NCBI RefSeq assembly: GCF_000701465.1
Contig: NZ_JNIY01000009.1
Coordinates: forward strand, 1-64,000
Origin: Paraoerskovia marina DSM 21750
Lineage (GTDB): Bacteria > Actinomycetota > Actinomycetes > Actinomycetales > Cellulomonadaceae
DNA length: 64,000 bases
Direction: 5' to 3'
Shown here: positions 9,216 to 22,171 of the stretch, piece by piece
Numbering within the stretch: the stretch's first letter is position 1
How the letters are laid out: each line of letters starts with the position of its first letter
The notes under the pieces: generated by a model
Seen by the model: the letters and a program-made list of their open reading frames with translations, nothing else
The model's database searches: none
What the model was told of the DNA's origin: nothing
Program-made: the position numbers and the translations under genes

Positions 9216-11078
9216 ATGAGCCGCCCCCTGCGCTCTCGGACGTCCACCCACGGCCGCAACATGGCCGGTGCCCGCGCGCTCTGGCGCGCGACCGGGACCG
9301 GTGCCGACGACTTCGGCAAACCGATCGTCGCCATCGCGAACTCCTACACGCAGTTCGTCCCGGGACACGTGCACCTCAAGGACATGGGCGACCTGGTCGC
9401 CGGAGCCGTGCGCGAGGCCGGCGGCGTCGCGAAGGAGTTCAACACGATCGCCGTCGACGACGGCATCGCGATGGGGCACGCGGGCATGCTGTACTCCCTG
9501 CCCAGCCGTGACCTGATCGCCGACTCCGTGGAGTACATGGTCAACGCGCACTGCGCCGACGCGCTCGTCTGCATCTCCAACTGCGACAAGATCACCCCGG
9601 GGATGCTCAACGCGGCGCTGCGACTGAACATCCCCGTCGTGTTCGTCTCGGGAGGCCCGATGGAGGCGGGCAAGGCCGTCGTGGCGGACGGCGTCGCGCG
9701 GACGCCGCTGAACCTGGTCAACGCGATCAACTACGCGGCCGACGAGGGCGTCAGCGACGAGGCGCTCGCGCAGGTCGAGGAGAACGCGTGCCCGACGTGC
9801 GGCTCGTGCTCGGGGATGTTCACCGCGAACTCGATGAACTGCCTGACCGAGGCTCTCGGGCTCTCCCTGCCCGGGAACGGTTCGACGCTGGCGACCCACG
9901 CGGCCCGCAAGGAGCTGTTCCTCGAGGCCGGTCGCACCGTCGTCGACCTGGCCCGTCGGTACTACGACGACGAGGACGACACCGCGTCGCCCCGGGGGAT
10001 CGCGACGAAGGCGGCGTTCGAGAACGCGATGGCGCTCGACGTCGCGATGGGCGGTTCGACGAACACGGTGCTCCACGTGCTGGCCGCGGCGCAGGAGGGC
10101 GAGGTCGACTTCGACCTCACGGACATCGAGCGCATCAGCCGTCAGGTGCCATGCCTATCGAAGGTCGCGCCGAACCACCCGAGCTTCCACATGGAGGACG
10201 TCCACCGTGCCGGGGGGATCCCGGCGCTGCTGGGCGAGCTCGACCGGGGCGGTCTGCTCAACCGCGACGTGACCTCGATCCACACCCCGACCCTCGGTGC
10301 CTGGCTCGACGACTGGGACGTGCGGGGCGGCAAGGCCACGGACCGCGCGGTCGAGCTCTTCCACGCGGCACCGGGTGGTGTGCGGACCACGCAGGCGTTC
10401 TCGACGACGAACCGCTGGGAGAGCCTCGACACCGATGCTGCCGAAGGCTGCATCCACGACGTCGAGCACGCCTACACGGTCGACGGAGGGCTCGCGGTGC
10501 TACGCGGGAACCTCGCCGAGGACGGCGCCGTGTTCAAGACCGCGGGGGTCGACCCCGACGTCTTCCACTTCACCGGCCGCGCCCTGGTCTGCGAGTCGCA
10601 GGACGAGGCCGTCGACAAGATCCTCCGCAAGGAGGTGAAGCCCGGTCACGTCGTCGTGGTGCGCTACGAGGGACCTGCCGGGGGGCCAGGCATGCAGGAG
10701 ATGCTCTACCCGACGTCGTTCATCAAGGGTCGCGGACTCGGCAAGGTCTGTGCCCTCATCACGGACGGCCGGTTCTCGGGAGGGTCGTCGGGGATCTCCG
10801 TCGGACACGTCTCGCCCGAGGCCGCGGCGGGCGGGGTGATCGGCCTGGTCGAGGACGGTGACGAGATCGAGATCGACGTCGACACGCGCGCGATCCGCCT
10901 GAACGTGCCCGACGACGTCATCGCCGAACGGCGCGCCAAGATGGAGGCCTCCGAACGGCCGTGGCAGCCCGTCGACCGCGACCGGTACGTCTCCCCGGCG
11001 CTGCGGGCCTACGCCGCGATGGCGACGTCCGCCGACAAGGGTGCGGTCCGCGACGTGTCCAGGCTTCCCCAGCGGTAG
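9216..11078 (+). CDS. ilvD: Dihydroxy-acid dehydratase, long (enterobacterial) subclass
   Basis: 620 residues, the length and motif set of the E. coli-type IlvD. It dehydrates 2,3-dihydroxy-isovalerate and -methylvalerate to the 2-oxo acids of Val/Leu and Ile synthesis. Fe-S ligand regions are [10 protein letters not shown] and [11 protein letters not shown]. The closing [20 protein letters not shown] active-site block is intact. AAAGGAG precedes the ATG. A second, shorter ilvD of a different subclass follows immediately downstream, so the two enzymes may differ in oxygen sensitivity, cluster type or expression. Confidence 0.95.
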   Translation: MSRPLRSRTSTHGRNMAGARALWRATGTGADDFGKPIVAIANSYTQFVPGHVHLKDMGDLVAGAVREAGGVAKEFNTIAVDDGIAMGHAGMLYSLPSRDLIADSVEYMVNAHCADALVCISNCDKITPGMLNAALRLNIPVVFVSGGPMEAGKAVVADGVARTPLNLVNAINYAADEGVSDEALAQVEENACPTCGSCSGMFTANSMNCLTEALGLSLPGNGSTLATHAARKELFLEAGRTVVDLARRYYDDEDDTASPRGIATKAAFENAMALDVAMGGSTNTVLHVLAAAQEGEVDFDLTDIERISRQVPCLSKVAPNHPSFHMEDVHRAGGIPALLGELDRGGLLNRDVTSIHTPTLGAWLDDWDVRGGKATDRAVELFHAAPGGVRTTQAFSTTNRWESLDTDAAEGCIHDVEHAYTVDGGLAVLRGNLAEDGAVFKTAGVDPDVFHFTGRALVCESQDEAVDKILRKEVKPGHVVVVRYEGPAGGPGMQEMLYPTSFIKGRGLGKVCALITDGRFSGGSSGISVGHVSPEAAAGGVIGLVEDGDEIEIDVDTRAIRLNVPDDVIAERRAKMEASERPWQPVDRDRYVSPALRAYAAMATSADKGAVRDVSRLPQR

Positions 11079-11098
11079 CGGCCGGGCTCGCCCAGTGA

Positions 11099-11133
11099 GA
11101 CGGCCCCGGACGCGTATGGCGTTCGGGGCCGTC
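11099..11133 (+). terminator. Hairpin between the two ilvD genes
   Basis: A 15-bp stem (GACGGCCCCGGACGC with a partner carrying one G-U pair) around a 5-nt loop, with no T run after it. It lies 20 nt past the first ilvD stop and 18 nt before the second ilvD start. It probably ends the first transcript and leaves the second gene needing its own promoter. Confidence 0.7.
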
Positions 11134-11151
11134 CCGGTCCACACTCGAACG

Positions 11152-12846
11152 ATGAGCACACCGGACATCAAGCCACGATCCAGGCAGGTCACCGACGGGA
11201 TCGAGGCCACGGCCTCGCGAGGAATGCTCCGGGCCGTGGGCATGGGCGACGACGACTGGGTCAAGCCGCAGATCGGCGTCGCGAGCTCGTGGAACGAGAT
11301 CACCCCGTGCAACCTCTCGCTCGACCGGCTCGCCAAGGCCGTGAAGGAGGGCGTGCACGGCGGGGGCGGGTATCCGCTCGAGTTCGGCACGATCTCGGTC
11401 TCCGACGGCATCTCGATGGGGCACGAGGGCATGCACTTCTCCCTCGTGAGCCGCGAGGTGATCGCGGACTCGGTCGAGACCGTGATGCAGGCGGAGCGTC
11501 TCGACGGCTCCGTGCTCCTCGCCGGTTGCGACAAGTCGCTCCCGGGCATGCTCATGGCGGCCGCCCGGCTCGACCTCTCGAGCGTCTTCCTCTACGCCGG
11601 CTCGATCATGCCGGGCTGGGTCAAGCTCGAGGACGGCACCGAGAAGGACGTCACGCTGATCGACGCCTTCGAAGCCGTGGGAGCCTGCTCGCGCGGACTC
11701 ATGAGCAGGGGCGACCTCGACCGGATCGAGCGCGCGATCTGCCCGGGAGAGGGCGCCTGTGGCGGCATGTACACGGCCAACACGATGGCCTCGGTCGCCG
11801 AGGCGATGGGCATGTCGCTCCCCGGTTCCGCAGCACCGCCGTCGGCCGACCGACGCCGCGACGCGTTCGCCCGTGCGTCGGGGGAGGCCGTGGTCGAGCT
11901 TCTCCGCCGTGGCATCACGGCCCGCGACATCATGACGAAGGAGGCGTTCGAGAACGCGATCGCCGTCGTGATGGCCTTCGGGGGCTCGACGAACGCCGTG
12001 CTCCACCTTCTCGCCATCGCCAACGAGGCCGAGGTGGAGCTGACCCTCGCCGACTTCGACCGGGTCGCCGCCAAGGTCCCCCACCTCGGCGACCTCAAGC
12101 CGTTCGGTCGGTACGTGATGAACGACGTCGACCGTATCGGCGGGGTCCCGGTGGTGATGAAGGCCCTGCTCGACGCCGGGCTGCTGCACGGTGACTGTCT
12201 CACCGTCACGGGCCGGACCGTCGCCGAGAACCTCGCCGACGTCGCACCGCCCGACCCCGACGGCAAGATCCTGCGCGCACTCGACGACCCGATCCACGCG
12301 ACCGGCGGGATCACGATCCTGCACGGCTCGCTCGCCCCCGACGGCGCCGTGGTGAAGTCGGCCGGGTTCGACGAGGACGTCTTCGAGGGCACCGCCCGGG
12401 TATTCGAGCGCGAACGCGCGGCGCTGGACGCGCTGGACGACGGGACGATCACCGACGGCGACGTCGTGGTCATCCGGTACGAGGGCCCGAAGGGCGGACC
12501 CGGGATGCGGGAGATGCTGGCGATCACCGGAGCGATCAAGGGCGCGGGGCTCGGGAAGTCCGTCCTGCTCCTGACCGACGGAAGGTTCTCGGGCGGGACG
12601 ACGGGGCTCTGCGTCGGGCACGTGGCGCCCGAGGCGGTCGACGCCGGCCCGATCGCGTTCGTCCGGGACGGAGACCGGATCCGGCTCGACGTCGCGAGCA
12701 AGACGCTCGACCTGCTGGTGGACGAGTCCGAGCTCGAGGCTCGCCGCGAGGGCTGGGCGCCGCTCGGCCACGGGTACACGCGCGGGGTGCTCGCCAAGTA
12801 CTCGCGGCTCGTGCAGTCGGCCTCGACCGGCGCCGTCCTGATGTAG
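11152..12846 (+). CDS. ilvD: Dihydroxy-acid dehydratase, short (actinobacterial) subclass
   Basis: 564 residues. It reads like the Mycobacterium tuberculosis IlvD throughout: [46 protein letters not shown] and [14 protein letters not shown]. The three Cys expected to hold the cluster (in TPCN, GCDK and GACGG) are present, whereas the first ilvD uses CPTCGSCSG. This is probably the housekeeping enzyme of valine and isoleucine synthesis. An in-frame upstream start exists but lies within the terminator hairpin region, so the ATG at 11152 is preferred. Confidence 0.95.
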   Translation: MSTPDIKPRSRQVTDGIEATASRGMLRAVGMGDDDWVKPQIGVASSWNEITPCNLSLDRLAKAVKEGVHGGGGYPLEFGTISVSDGISMGHEGMHFSLVSREVIADSVETVMQAERLDGSVLLAGCDKSLPGMLMAAARLDLSSVFLYAGSIMPGWVKLEDGTEKDVTLIDAFEAVGACSRGLMSRGDLDRIERAICPGEGACGGMYTANTMASVAEAMGMSLPGSAAPPSADRRRDAFARASGEAVVELLRRGITARDIMTKEAFENAIAVVMAFGGSTNAVLHLLAIANEAEVELTLADFDRVAAKVPHLGDLKPFGRYVMNDVDRIGGVPVVMKALLDAGLLHGDCLTVTGRTVAENLADVAPPDPDGKILRALDDPIHATGGITILHGSLAPDGAVVKSAGFDEDVFEGTARVFERERAALDALDDGTITDGDVVVIRYEGPKGGPGMREMLAITGAIKGAGLGKSVLLLTDGRFSGGTTGLCVGHVAPEAVDAGPIAFVRDGDRIRLDVASKTLDLLVDESELEARREGWAPLGHGYTRGVLAKYSRLVQSASTGAVLM

Positions 12847-12847
12847 C

Positions 12848-12871
12848 GGGTGGCACCGGGCTGGTGCACCC
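12848..12871 (+). terminator. Terminator after the second ilvD
   Basis: GGGTGGCACC pairs with GGTGCACCC (one bulge) around a 5-nt loop, followed by TGGTTTTAT. It starts 2 nt after the ilvD stop. The T run overlaps the start of the next gene. Confidence 0.55.
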
Positions 12872-12878
12872 TGGTTTT

Positions 12879-13253
12879 ATGGCGGACATGGCAGGCACGG
12901 AAGACACGGCGGACGGACGGATCTCGTCCGAGACGTTCTTGGCGGAGGTGCGCACGCCGGACTGGAGCGTCGTCGGCGGTCGTGCCCGGGCGGTCTTCGC
13001 CACGGGGACGTTCGCGACCGGTCTGCGCTTCGTCGCGCTCGTCGGCGAGAGGGCAGAGGCCGCCGGACACCACCCCGATCTCGAGCTCGGCTACCCCGAG
13101 GTCGTCGTCAGCCTCGTGACGCACGACGTCGGCGGGCTGACCACGAAGGACGTCCGGCTCGCGCAGGAGATCTCCACCGTGGCGGCGGGCCTCGGCGTCC
13201 AGGCGCGCGCGGCCGGGGAATCTGCCGTCCCGCCCTCGCCGCCCGAAACGTAG
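12879..13253 (+). CDS. Pterin-4a-carbinolamine dehydratase
   Basis: A 124-residue PCD/PhhB-family protein. The catalytic signature AGHHPDLELGYPEVVVSLVT (His-His-Pro-Asp) followed by VGGLTTKDVRLAQEI is clear. These enzymes dehydrate 4a-hydroxytetrahydropterin to recycle the cofactor. No aromatic amino acid hydroxylase is nearby, so the partner is unknown. The start is uncertain: ATG at 12879 or 12888, or GTG at 12864. The N-terminal ~20 residues are acidic and variable. Confidence 0.87.
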   Translation: MADMAGTEDTADGRISSETFLAEVRTPDWSVVGGRARAVFATGTFATGLRFVALVGERAEAAGHHPDLELGYPEVVVSLVTHDVGGLTTKDVRLAQEISTVAAGLGVQARAAGESAVPPSPPET

Positions 13254-13334
13254 ATTCCCGACACCTCCGCCGATTTCCTCCCCTATGCTCTCGTCAGCGC
13301 CAGGGGGCGCTGACGGAAGATGTCAGGAGGCAGT

Positions 13335-14288
13335 GTGGCCAACGATCTAGCGATCGAGACGCGGGGACTACGGAAGACCTATCGGAGCCGTCGGGGTGCG
13401 TCGGTCGGGGTGCGCAGCCTCGACCTCGAGGTCCCGGTCGGCGGTGTCCACGGGTTCCTCGGGCCGAACGGCTCCGGGAAGACGACCACGATCCGGATGC
13501 TGCTCGGGCTGGTGCGTGCCGACGAGGGCGAGATGCGGATCTTCGGGCACGAGGTGCCCGACCGGCTCCCCGCTGTCGTCCGGCGCATCGGCGCGATCGT
13601 CGAGCACCCGAAGTTCTACCCGGCATTCACAGGGCGCAAGAACCTGCAGATCCTGGCGACAGGCATCGGCGTGCCGGTCCGACGCGTCGACGAGGTGCTC
13701 GACAGCGTCGGTCTCGGTGACCGGGGCAAGGACGCGTTCCGCAAGTACTCGCTGGGCATGAAGCAGCGGCTCGCGATCGCCGCGACGCTCCTGAAGGACC
13801 CGGACCTCCTGATCTTCGACGAGCCGACGAACGGGCTCGACCCCGCGGGGATCCGCGAGATCCGAGAGACCATGCGGGCGCTCGCGGTCGAGGGGAAGAC
13901 GGTGCTGGTCTCGAGCCACATCCTCGCGGAGGTCGAGCAGGTCGCGGACACGGTGTCGATCGTCTCCGAGGGGACGATCGTCTCGCAGGGGCGCGTCGCA
14001 GACCTGCTCAGCAGTCGCACCGCGGCGACCGCACGCGTCCTGGTCGCCGACCCGGCTCGCGCGCTCAACATCCTTCAGGACGCCGGGTTCGTCGTTCGCG
14101 GCGACGGCGAGGCCCTGATCGTCGAGGGCGTGGAGAACCCGGCCGACGTCACCCGGACGCTCGCGCTGCAGGGCAGCTACGTCTCGGCGCTCGTCCCGCA
14201 CAAGGCGGATCTCGAGTCGGTGTTCCTCGAGCTGACCGGCACGGCTGAGCGACAGTCCGGCGAGCCGACCGAGGGGGTGGCCCGATGA
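13335..14288 (+). CDS. ABC transporter ATP-binding protein
   Basis: A 317-residue ABC-2 type ATPase. Walker A is GPNGSGKT, the signature is YSLGMKQRL, Walker B is LLIFDEPTNGLDP and the H-loop is SSHIL. The C-terminal ~90 residues are the extra domain typical of drug or lantibiotic exporters of the CcmA/BcrA kind. The GTG at 13335 is chosen over an ATG 15 nt upstream because AGGAGG (13325-13330) is correctly spaced only for the GTG. It overlaps the permease gene by ATGA and forms a two-gene exporter. Confidence 0.93.
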   Translation: MANDLAIETRGLRKTYRSRRGASVGVRSLDLEVPVGGVHGFLGPNGSGKTTTIRMLLGLVRADEGEMRIFGHEVPDRLPAVVRRIGAIVEHPKFYPAFTGRKNLQILATGIGVPVRRVDEVLDSVGLGDRGKDAFRKYSLGMKQRLAIAATLLKDPDLLIFDEPTNGLDPAGIREIRETMRALAVEGKTVLVSSHILAEVEQVADTVSIVSEGTIVSQGRVADLLSSRTAATARVLVADPARALNILQDAGFVVRGDGEALIVEGVENPADVTRTLALQGSYVSALVPHKADLESVFLELTGTAERQSGEPTEGVAR

Positions 14289-15277
14289 GGCTGCTGCGAG
14301 CAGAGTCGATGCGCTTCTGGGCGCGGACCCTGATCCGGTGGGCCATGGTGGCAGGACTCGTCGTGGCGGGCCTGGTCGTGCTCGGCTCCTGGAGCACGTC
14401 CACGCCACCGCCCGACGAGGTCCAGGCGTCGATGCAGGCTGACTTCGACGCCTCCGTGAAGGACTGGGAGGACAACGGCGAGACGTACGTCGCGGACTGT
14501 CTCGCGGCCGAAAAGGCGGACGCAGAGGAGCTCGGCGAACCGCTCGACTACGAGTGCGACGAGATGGGTCCGCCCGTGTGGGCGGACTACGCGTACTTCG
14601 CGACCTTCGCGGGCGAGGGGCTGTCCACGGTGCAGCTCAGTCTGCTCCTCGTCGCGCTGCTCACCCTCGGCGTCGGAGTCACCTTCGTCTCCGCGGAGCA
14701 CACCTCCGGCGCGATCGGGAACTGGCTGACGTTCGAGCCTCGACGCTCCAGGGTCTACTGGTCAAAGGTCGTGGCCGCAGTCCTCGGCGTCGTGCCCGTC
14801 ACGGTCGTCATGGTGGGGCTGATCGCCGGAGGCTCGCTGTGGGCGTACGACCATCACGGGGCGCTCGGGCGGTTCGACCTCGACCAGGACCTGCGGCCCT
14901 ACGTCGAGATGGGGTTCCGTGCCGCGGTGCTCGCGCTCGGGTGCGCGGCGTTGGGTGCTGCCCTCGGTTCCCTCCTGCGGCACACGGCGATCGTGATCGG
15001 CGTGGTTGCGGGCTGGGCGATCCTCGTCGAGGCCGTGGCGGCGAACGTGTTCGACGCGATCAAGCCGTGGACCCTCGTCACCTCGATGAACGCCTGGATC
15101 CAGGGAGGGACGGCGGTCTACGTCACCGAGTGCGACGCGACCGACGACAGCGGCATGCTCTGCGACTGGGTCGAGCACCCCGTCTCGCAGGCCCAGGGTG
15201 GACTGATCCTGACCGCGGTGGTCGCCTCGATCGTCCTGGCTTCCTGGCTCGTCTTCCGACGGCGCGACGTCGCCTGA
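14285..15277 (+). CDS. ABC-2 type transporter permease
   Basis: A 330-residue membrane protein, partner of the upstream ATPase. One N-terminal helix (about residues 15-38) is followed by a ~70-residue acidic extracytoplasmic loop with two Cys (in YVADCL and YECDEM), then five more hydrophobic segments. This fits ABC exporters with a large loop between helices 1 and 2. The substrate is unknown, and the context (bcaa genes) does not indicate one. Confidence 0.87.
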   Translation: MRLLRAESMRFWARTLIRWAMVAGLVVAGLVVLGSWSTSTPPPDEVQASMQADFDASVKDWEDNGETYVADCLAAEKADAEELGEPLDYECDEMGPPVWADYAYFATFAGEGLSTVQLSLLLVALLTLGVGVTFVSAEHTSGAIGNWLTFEPRRSRVYWSKVVAAVLGVVPVTVVMVGLIAGGSLWAYDHHGALGRFDLDQDLRPYVEMGFRAAVLALGCAALGAALGSLLRHTAIVIGVVAGWAILVEAVAANVFDAIKPWTLVTSMNAWIQGGTAVYVTECDATDDSGMLCDWVEHPVSQAQGGLILTAVVASIVLASWLVFRRRDVA

Positions 15278-15291
15278 CCGGTCTCGACCTC

Positions 15292-15326
15292 GGGCCGGGT
15301 GTCCCACGATGTGGGACACCCGGCCC
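15292..15326. terminator. Strong hairpin after the ABC permease
   Basis: A perfect 16-bp stem (GGGCCGGGTGTCCCAC with its complement) closes a 3-nt loop, 15 nt after the permease stop and just upstream of the ilvB promoter. No T run follows. It isolates the ilvBNC operon from the ABC genes. Confidence 0.8.
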
Positions 15327-15331
15327 GCCAG

Positions 15332-15360
15332 GTGACATTCAGAGGGCGGCGGCGTAACGT
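15332..15360 (+). promoter_or_regulatory. ilvBNC promoter
   Basis: GTGACA at 15332-15337, a 17-bp spacer, then TAACGT at 15355-15360. The spacing is ideal for a housekeeping sigma factor. The -10 ends 7 nt before the GTG of the leader peptide, so the leader message is probably leaderless. Confidence 0.75.
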
Positions 15361-15367
15361 GTGCGCT

Positions 15368-15412
15368 GTGCAGACGAACATTCTCGTAGTACTTACTGGG
15401 CGCGCAGGCTGA
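15368..15412 (+). CDS. ilvB leader peptide ([14 protein letters not shown])
   Basis: A 14-codon frame with five consecutive branched-chain codons, Ile-Leu-Val-Val-Leu. Four of them use ATT, GTA, GTA and CTT, which are rare in this GC-rich DNA and should make ribosome pausing sensitive to charged tRNA. It lies between the promoter and a T6 terminator in front of ilvB, the classical arrangement for ribosome-mediated attenuation. Its last codons (15398-15405) form the 5' arm of a hairpin with 15435-15442. Confidence 0.85.
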   Translation: MQTNILVVLTGRAG

Positions 15413-15481
15413 AGCCACCACTCAGGTTTCGTCAGCGCGCTCACCCCTCGAAGAACCCGGTCCGGGTACGAGGGGTTTTTT
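15398..15481 (+). promoter_or_regulatory. ilvBNC transcription attenuator
   Basis: Three structures can be drawn. A pause hairpin pairs 15398-15405 (GGGCGCGC) with 15435-15442. The terminator pairs ACCCCTCG (15443-15450) with CGAGGGGT (15469-15476), has an inner ACCCG/CGGGT stem, and is followed by T6 ending at 15481. A possible antiterminator pairs GGTTTCG (15425-15431) with 15449-15457. A ribosome stalled on the Ile/Leu/Val codons would cover the first arm and favour antitermination. The pairing scheme is inferred by eye. Confidence 0.8.
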
Positions 15482-15506
15482 CATGTCATCACCGAGGGAG
15501 ATACCG

Positions 15507-18982
<3,476 letters not shown>

Positions 18983-18993
18983 CCCTCAGGTGT

Positions 18994-19026
18994 GACGGCC
19001 GCCACTCCTGCGGGGTGGCGGCCGTC
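18994..19026 (+). terminator. Terminator of the ilvBNC operon
   Basis: A 15-bp stem (GACGGCCGCCACTCC with its partner, one G-U pair) around a TGC loop, beginning 12 nt after the ilvC stop. It lacks a T run, as is usual in this DNA. Confidence 0.8.
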
Positions 19027-19051
19027 GCGGTGCCCGGGCAATGATGGCCGG

Positions 19052-19570
19052 ATGGATGAACTCACCGCAGTCGACGCCGAGAACGCCGCCCAGCTCGTCG
19101 AGTTCTGGGAGGCAGGGCGGATCAAGGCCGGCCTGGGCCGGACAGGGACGGTGACCGGCTTCGGCAACGAGACCGCGGTGCCGCCGGTGGCCTGGGCCTT
19201 CGGCGACGAGCCCGAGATGGCCGACCGGCTGCTGAACCTGGTGCTCGACGGGACGAAGACCGCCACCTCGTCGGCCGTGTGGTCGTACGAGGACGACGGG
19301 GAGCCGCTTCCGCAGAAGGGTGATCTGTCGATCATCCTCGACTCGGACGGCGCGCCGCGCGCCCTGATCCGGACCTCCGAGGTCGAGGTGGTCGCGTTCG
19401 ACGAGGTCACCGAGGACTTCGCGCGGGCCGAGGGCGAGGGCGACCGCACGTTGGCGTCCTGGCGTGCCGGTCACGAGGAGTTCTTCCGGCGCACGCTGGG
19501 CGTCGGGCGTGAGTTCTCGTCCGAGATGCCCGTGCTCTGCGAGCGGTTCACGCTCCTCTACCCGCGCTGA
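19052..19570 (+). CDS. ASCH domain protein
   Basis: A 172-residue protein whose body (GFGNETAVPPVAWAFGDEPEMADRLLNLVLDGTKTATSSAVWSY continuing to PQKGDLSIIL) matches the ASCH domain, an RNA-binding-like beta barrel related to PUA. Some ASCH proteins hydrolyse N4-acetylcytidine. Whether this one does is not known. The ATG at 19052 is chosen over an upstream frame that would begin in the ilvC terminator. Convergent with the ROK gene. Confidence 0.85.
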   Translation: MDELTAVDAENAAQLVEFWEAGRIKAGLGRTGTVTGFGNETAVPPVAWAFGDEPEMADRLLNLVLDGTKTATSSAVWSYEDDGEPLPQKGDLSIILDSDGAPRALIRTSEVEVVAFDEVTEDFARAEGEGDRTLASWRAGHEEFFRRTLGVGREFSSEMPVLCERFTLLYPR

Positions 19571-19608
19571 ACGGCGCCGCAGCGCGCACTCGCGGTCACT
19601 TCCTCCAC

Positions 19609-20763
19609 CTAGACGTGCGTGAGGAGGCCCTCGCGCACCCGTGCGGCGGCGACGGCCCGAGCCCCGGCGAGCGCCGGTGCGTCGGGGACGAGGGACGGGG
19701 CGAGGGGAACCCGGAGTTCGGTGCCCTCGAGCTCACGGTCGACGGCGTCGGCGAGCTCGGCGCCGAGGCAGATGCCGACGGGCCCGCCGATCACGAGGAG
19801 CGCGGGCTGCATGACGGCCACCACGGGCCGTAGCACGGAGGCGACCCGCGGCGCCAGCGCCTCGACCACGGTGCGTCGCGCGTTCTCGTCCTCCCGCAGC
19901 CCTGCGAGAACCGCGGGGAGGGTCGACCCTTCGACCCCGGCGTCGTGCGCGAGCGAGATCACGCGTCGACCGCCGATGAGGTCCTGCGCGATCGTGGAGT
20001 CGTCGAGGTCGGCCACCTCGGCGGCGATCGGGAGGTACCCGATCTCACCGGCCGCGCCGGAGGCCCCGCGGTGGAGGTCGTCGCCGATCCAGCTGCCGAG
20101 CCCGATGCCCTGCCCGAGCCAGAGCAGCGAGAACGACGACTCGCTCGGCGACGCGTGGTGGTGCTCGGCGATCGCGGCGAGGTTGACGTCGTTCTCGAGA
20201 AGAACGGGAATCCGGATCTCGTTCTCGACCAGGTCGCGCAGTCCGGTCCGGGGCCAGCCCGGGAGGTGCCCGACGAGCGAGATGTCGCCCGTCGCCGGGT
20301 CCGCCGCGGCCTGCAGGCCGATCACGACGACGCCGACGCGGGACTCGGGGACCCCTGCGTTCGCGCACGCGGCGGTCAGCGCCTGGCGGACGTCGGTCGC
20401 CGCGTCGCGGCCCGGGCCGGCGTTGATGCGCGCGCTGCCGAGCTCGCGCCCCGCGACGTCCACCACGGACGCGTCGATGCCGTCGGGGTCCACGTCGAGA
20501 GCGAGGCCGACGATCACGTCCATGCGGACGCTGTAGGTGACGGCGAGCGGGCCGCGTGCGCCTTGGGCGGTGCCGTGCGGCTCGATGAGACCCGAGCTCT
20601 CCAGGCGGGTGACGACCTGGGAGGCGGTGGGCCGGGAGACACCGAGCTCACGGACGATGCCGGACCTGCTCAGCGGGCCGACGTCGAGGAGGATCTCGAG
20701 TGCCGCCCGGTCGTTCATGGTCCGGACCGTGCTTGGCATGCCGGACTGACGGTTCGTCGTCAC
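19609..20763 (-). CDS. ROK family transcriptional regulator
   Basis: 384 residues. The N-terminal winged helix ([45 protein letters not shown]) is followed by a sugar-kinase-like ROK domain with [17 protein letters not shown] and [13 protein letters not shown]. The kinase-type Cys-rich zinc motif is not evident, which fits a regulator rather than a sugar kinase. The GTG at 20763 is preceded on the minus strand by GGAAGGGA. The ligand is probably a sugar or sugar phosphate. It lies divergently from leuB, but its targets are not indicated. Confidence 0.9.
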   Translation of the reverse strand: MTTNRQSGMPSTVRTMNDRAALEILLDVGPLSRSGIVRELGVSRPTASQVVTRLESSGLIEPHGTAQGARGPLAVTYSVRMDVIVGLALDVDPDGIDASVVDVAGRELGSARINAGPGRDAATDVRQALTAACANAGVPESRVGVVVIGLQAAADPATGDISLVGHLPGWPRTGLRDLVENEIRIPVLLENDVNLAAIAEHHHASPSESSFSLLWLGQGIGLGSWIGDDLHRGASGAAGEIGYLPIAAEVADLDDSTIAQDLIGGRRVISLAHDAGVEGSTLPAVLAGLREDENARRTVVEALAPRVASVLRPVVAVMQPALLVIGGPVGICLGAELADAVDRELEGTELRVPLAPSLVPDAPALAGARAVAAARVREGLLTHV

Positions 20764-20786
20764 GATGTCCCTTCCGCGTGGTCCGA

Positions 20787-20810
20787 GGCGCGACCCCCGA
20801 TGGTCGCGCC
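20787..20810 (-). other. Hairpin in the 5' region of the ROK gene
   Basis: GGCGCGACC and GGTCGCGCC form a 9-bp perfect stem around a 6-nt loop, 23 nt upstream of the ROK start codon. It could be a leader hairpin or a protein-binding palindrome (autoregulation). The sequence does not decide. Confidence 0.4.
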
Positions 20811-20961
20811 GCCGTTCAGACCGGATTCTCGACCTGATCATCGCGTCACACCGGCTGATTCTCCAAACTGGCAAGGCGGTTGTCCCCGACGCGCCCGGGC
20901 AGGTCGGCGCGGGTGGTGTCCGAGAGGCGAGACGGCCGTATCGCCTAGTGGTACCGGCGAG

Positions 20962-20967
20962 TAGCCT
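20962..20967 (+). promoter_or_regulatory. -10 box of leuB (leaderless start)
   Basis: TAGCCT lies 7 nt before the leuB ATG, with no ribosome-binding site. No leader peptide precedes this gene, unlike ilvB and cimA. Confidence 0.55.
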
Positions 20968-20974
20968 CCCGAGC

Positions 20975-22018
20975 ATGACGCGGAACATCGAACTGGCAGT
21001 GGTGGCGGGCGACGGCATCGGGACCGAGGTCGTCGACCAGGGGCTCGCAGTCCTCGAGGTCGCGGTCGCGGGGGAGGACGTCGCGATCTCGACGACACCC
21101 TTCGAGCTTGGCGCGAAGCGTTGGCACGCCACAGGCGAGACGCTCACCGACGCGGACCTCGAGTCGATCCGGGCCCACGACGCGATCCTGCTCGGGGCGA
21201 TCGGAGACCCGACGGTGCCCTCCGGCGTCCTGGAGCGCGGCCTGCTGCTCAAGCTGCGATTCGCGCTGGACCACTACGTCAACCTGCGCCCTGGCAAGCT
21301 GTACCCCGGCGTCACGTCACCGCTGGCCGACCCGGGCGACGTCGACTTCGTCGTCGTCCGGGAGGGCACCGAGGGCCCCTACGGCGGCGTCGGGGGTGCG
21401 GTGCGTGTGGGGACCCCGCACGAGATCGCGACGGAGGTCTCGGTCAACACGGCGTTCGGCGTCGAGCGAGTCGTCCGCGACGCCTTCGCCCGTGCTCAGG
21501 CGCGTCCGCGCCAGCACCTCACGCTGGTCCACAAGCACAACGTGCTCGTCCACGCAGGGCACCTGTGGCGCCGTACCGTCGACGCGATCAACGCCGAGTT
21601 CCCGGACGTCACCACGGACTACCTTCACGTCGACGCCGCGACGATCTTCCTCACCACGAACCCGTCGCGTTTCGACGTGATCGTCACGGACAACCTGTTC
21701 GGCGACATCATCACCGACCAGGCTGCCGCCATCACCGGCGGCATCGGTCTCGCGGCCTCGGGCAACATCAACCCGGACCGCACGGCCCCGTCGATGTTCG
21801 AGCCCGTCCACGGGTCCGCGCCCGACATCGCCGGGCAGGGAAAGGCCGACCCGACAGCGACCGTCCTCTCGGTCGCCATGCTCCTTGACCACCTGGGCCT
21901 CTCCGCGGCCTCGGCGCGGGTCGAGGCCGCTGTCGCCGCCGACCTGGTCGAGCGCGGCGGTCGAGTACGGTCGACGGCCGAGGTGGGGCGCGATCTCGCT
22001 CAGCGCATCGCGCGCTGA
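20975..22018 (+). CDS. leuB: 3-isopropylmalate dehydrogenase
   Basis: 347 residues. NAD- and Mg-dependent oxidative decarboxylation of 3-isopropylmalate in leucine synthesis, and of 3-methylmalate in the citramalate route to isoleucine. Conserved blocks: [59 protein letters not shown] and [20 protein letters not shown]. Actinobacterial short form. It appears to be leaderless. It precedes ilvE by 153 nt, where I see no terminator. Confidence 0.97.
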   Translation: MTRNIELAVVAGDGIGTEVVDQGLAVLEVAVAGEDVAISTTPFELGAKRWHATGETLTDADLESIRAHDAILLGAIGDPTVPSGVLERGLLLKLRFALDHYVNLRPGKLYPGVTSPLADPGDVDFVVVREGTEGPYGGVGGAVRVGTPHEIATEVSVNTAFGVERVVRDAFARAQARPRQHLTLVHKHNVLVHAGHLWRRTVDAINAEFPDVTTDYLHVDAATIFLTTNPSRFDVIVTDNLFGDIITDQAAAITGGIGLAASGNINPDRTAPSMFEPVHGSAPDIAGQGKADPTATVLSVAMLLDHLGLSAASARVEAAVAADLVERGGRVRSTAEVGRDLAQRIAR

Positions 22019-22171
22019 GCGCTTCGCGCGACCGTACTCGGCCGTCCGACCCGTCGTCGTCCGTCCATCAGCGCACGGACGTCCGCTGTGGGTGTGCCGG
22101 ACCGCGAGGTCGTTCTATCGCTGCGGTCGTGGAAAACTACAGGGGTCGTCCGGTGAAAGGCCCTATCGATC

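Noticed and set aside
11152-12846. Second ilvD as a sugar-acid dehydratase or Edd
   Set aside because: It matches the mycobacterial IlvD block by block, including TPCN, GCDK and GACGG, and lies among branched-chain genes.
22019-22171. Possible T-box or attenuator before ilvE
   Set aside because: No T-box sequence, no branched-chain-rich short frame and no terminator hairpin with T run.
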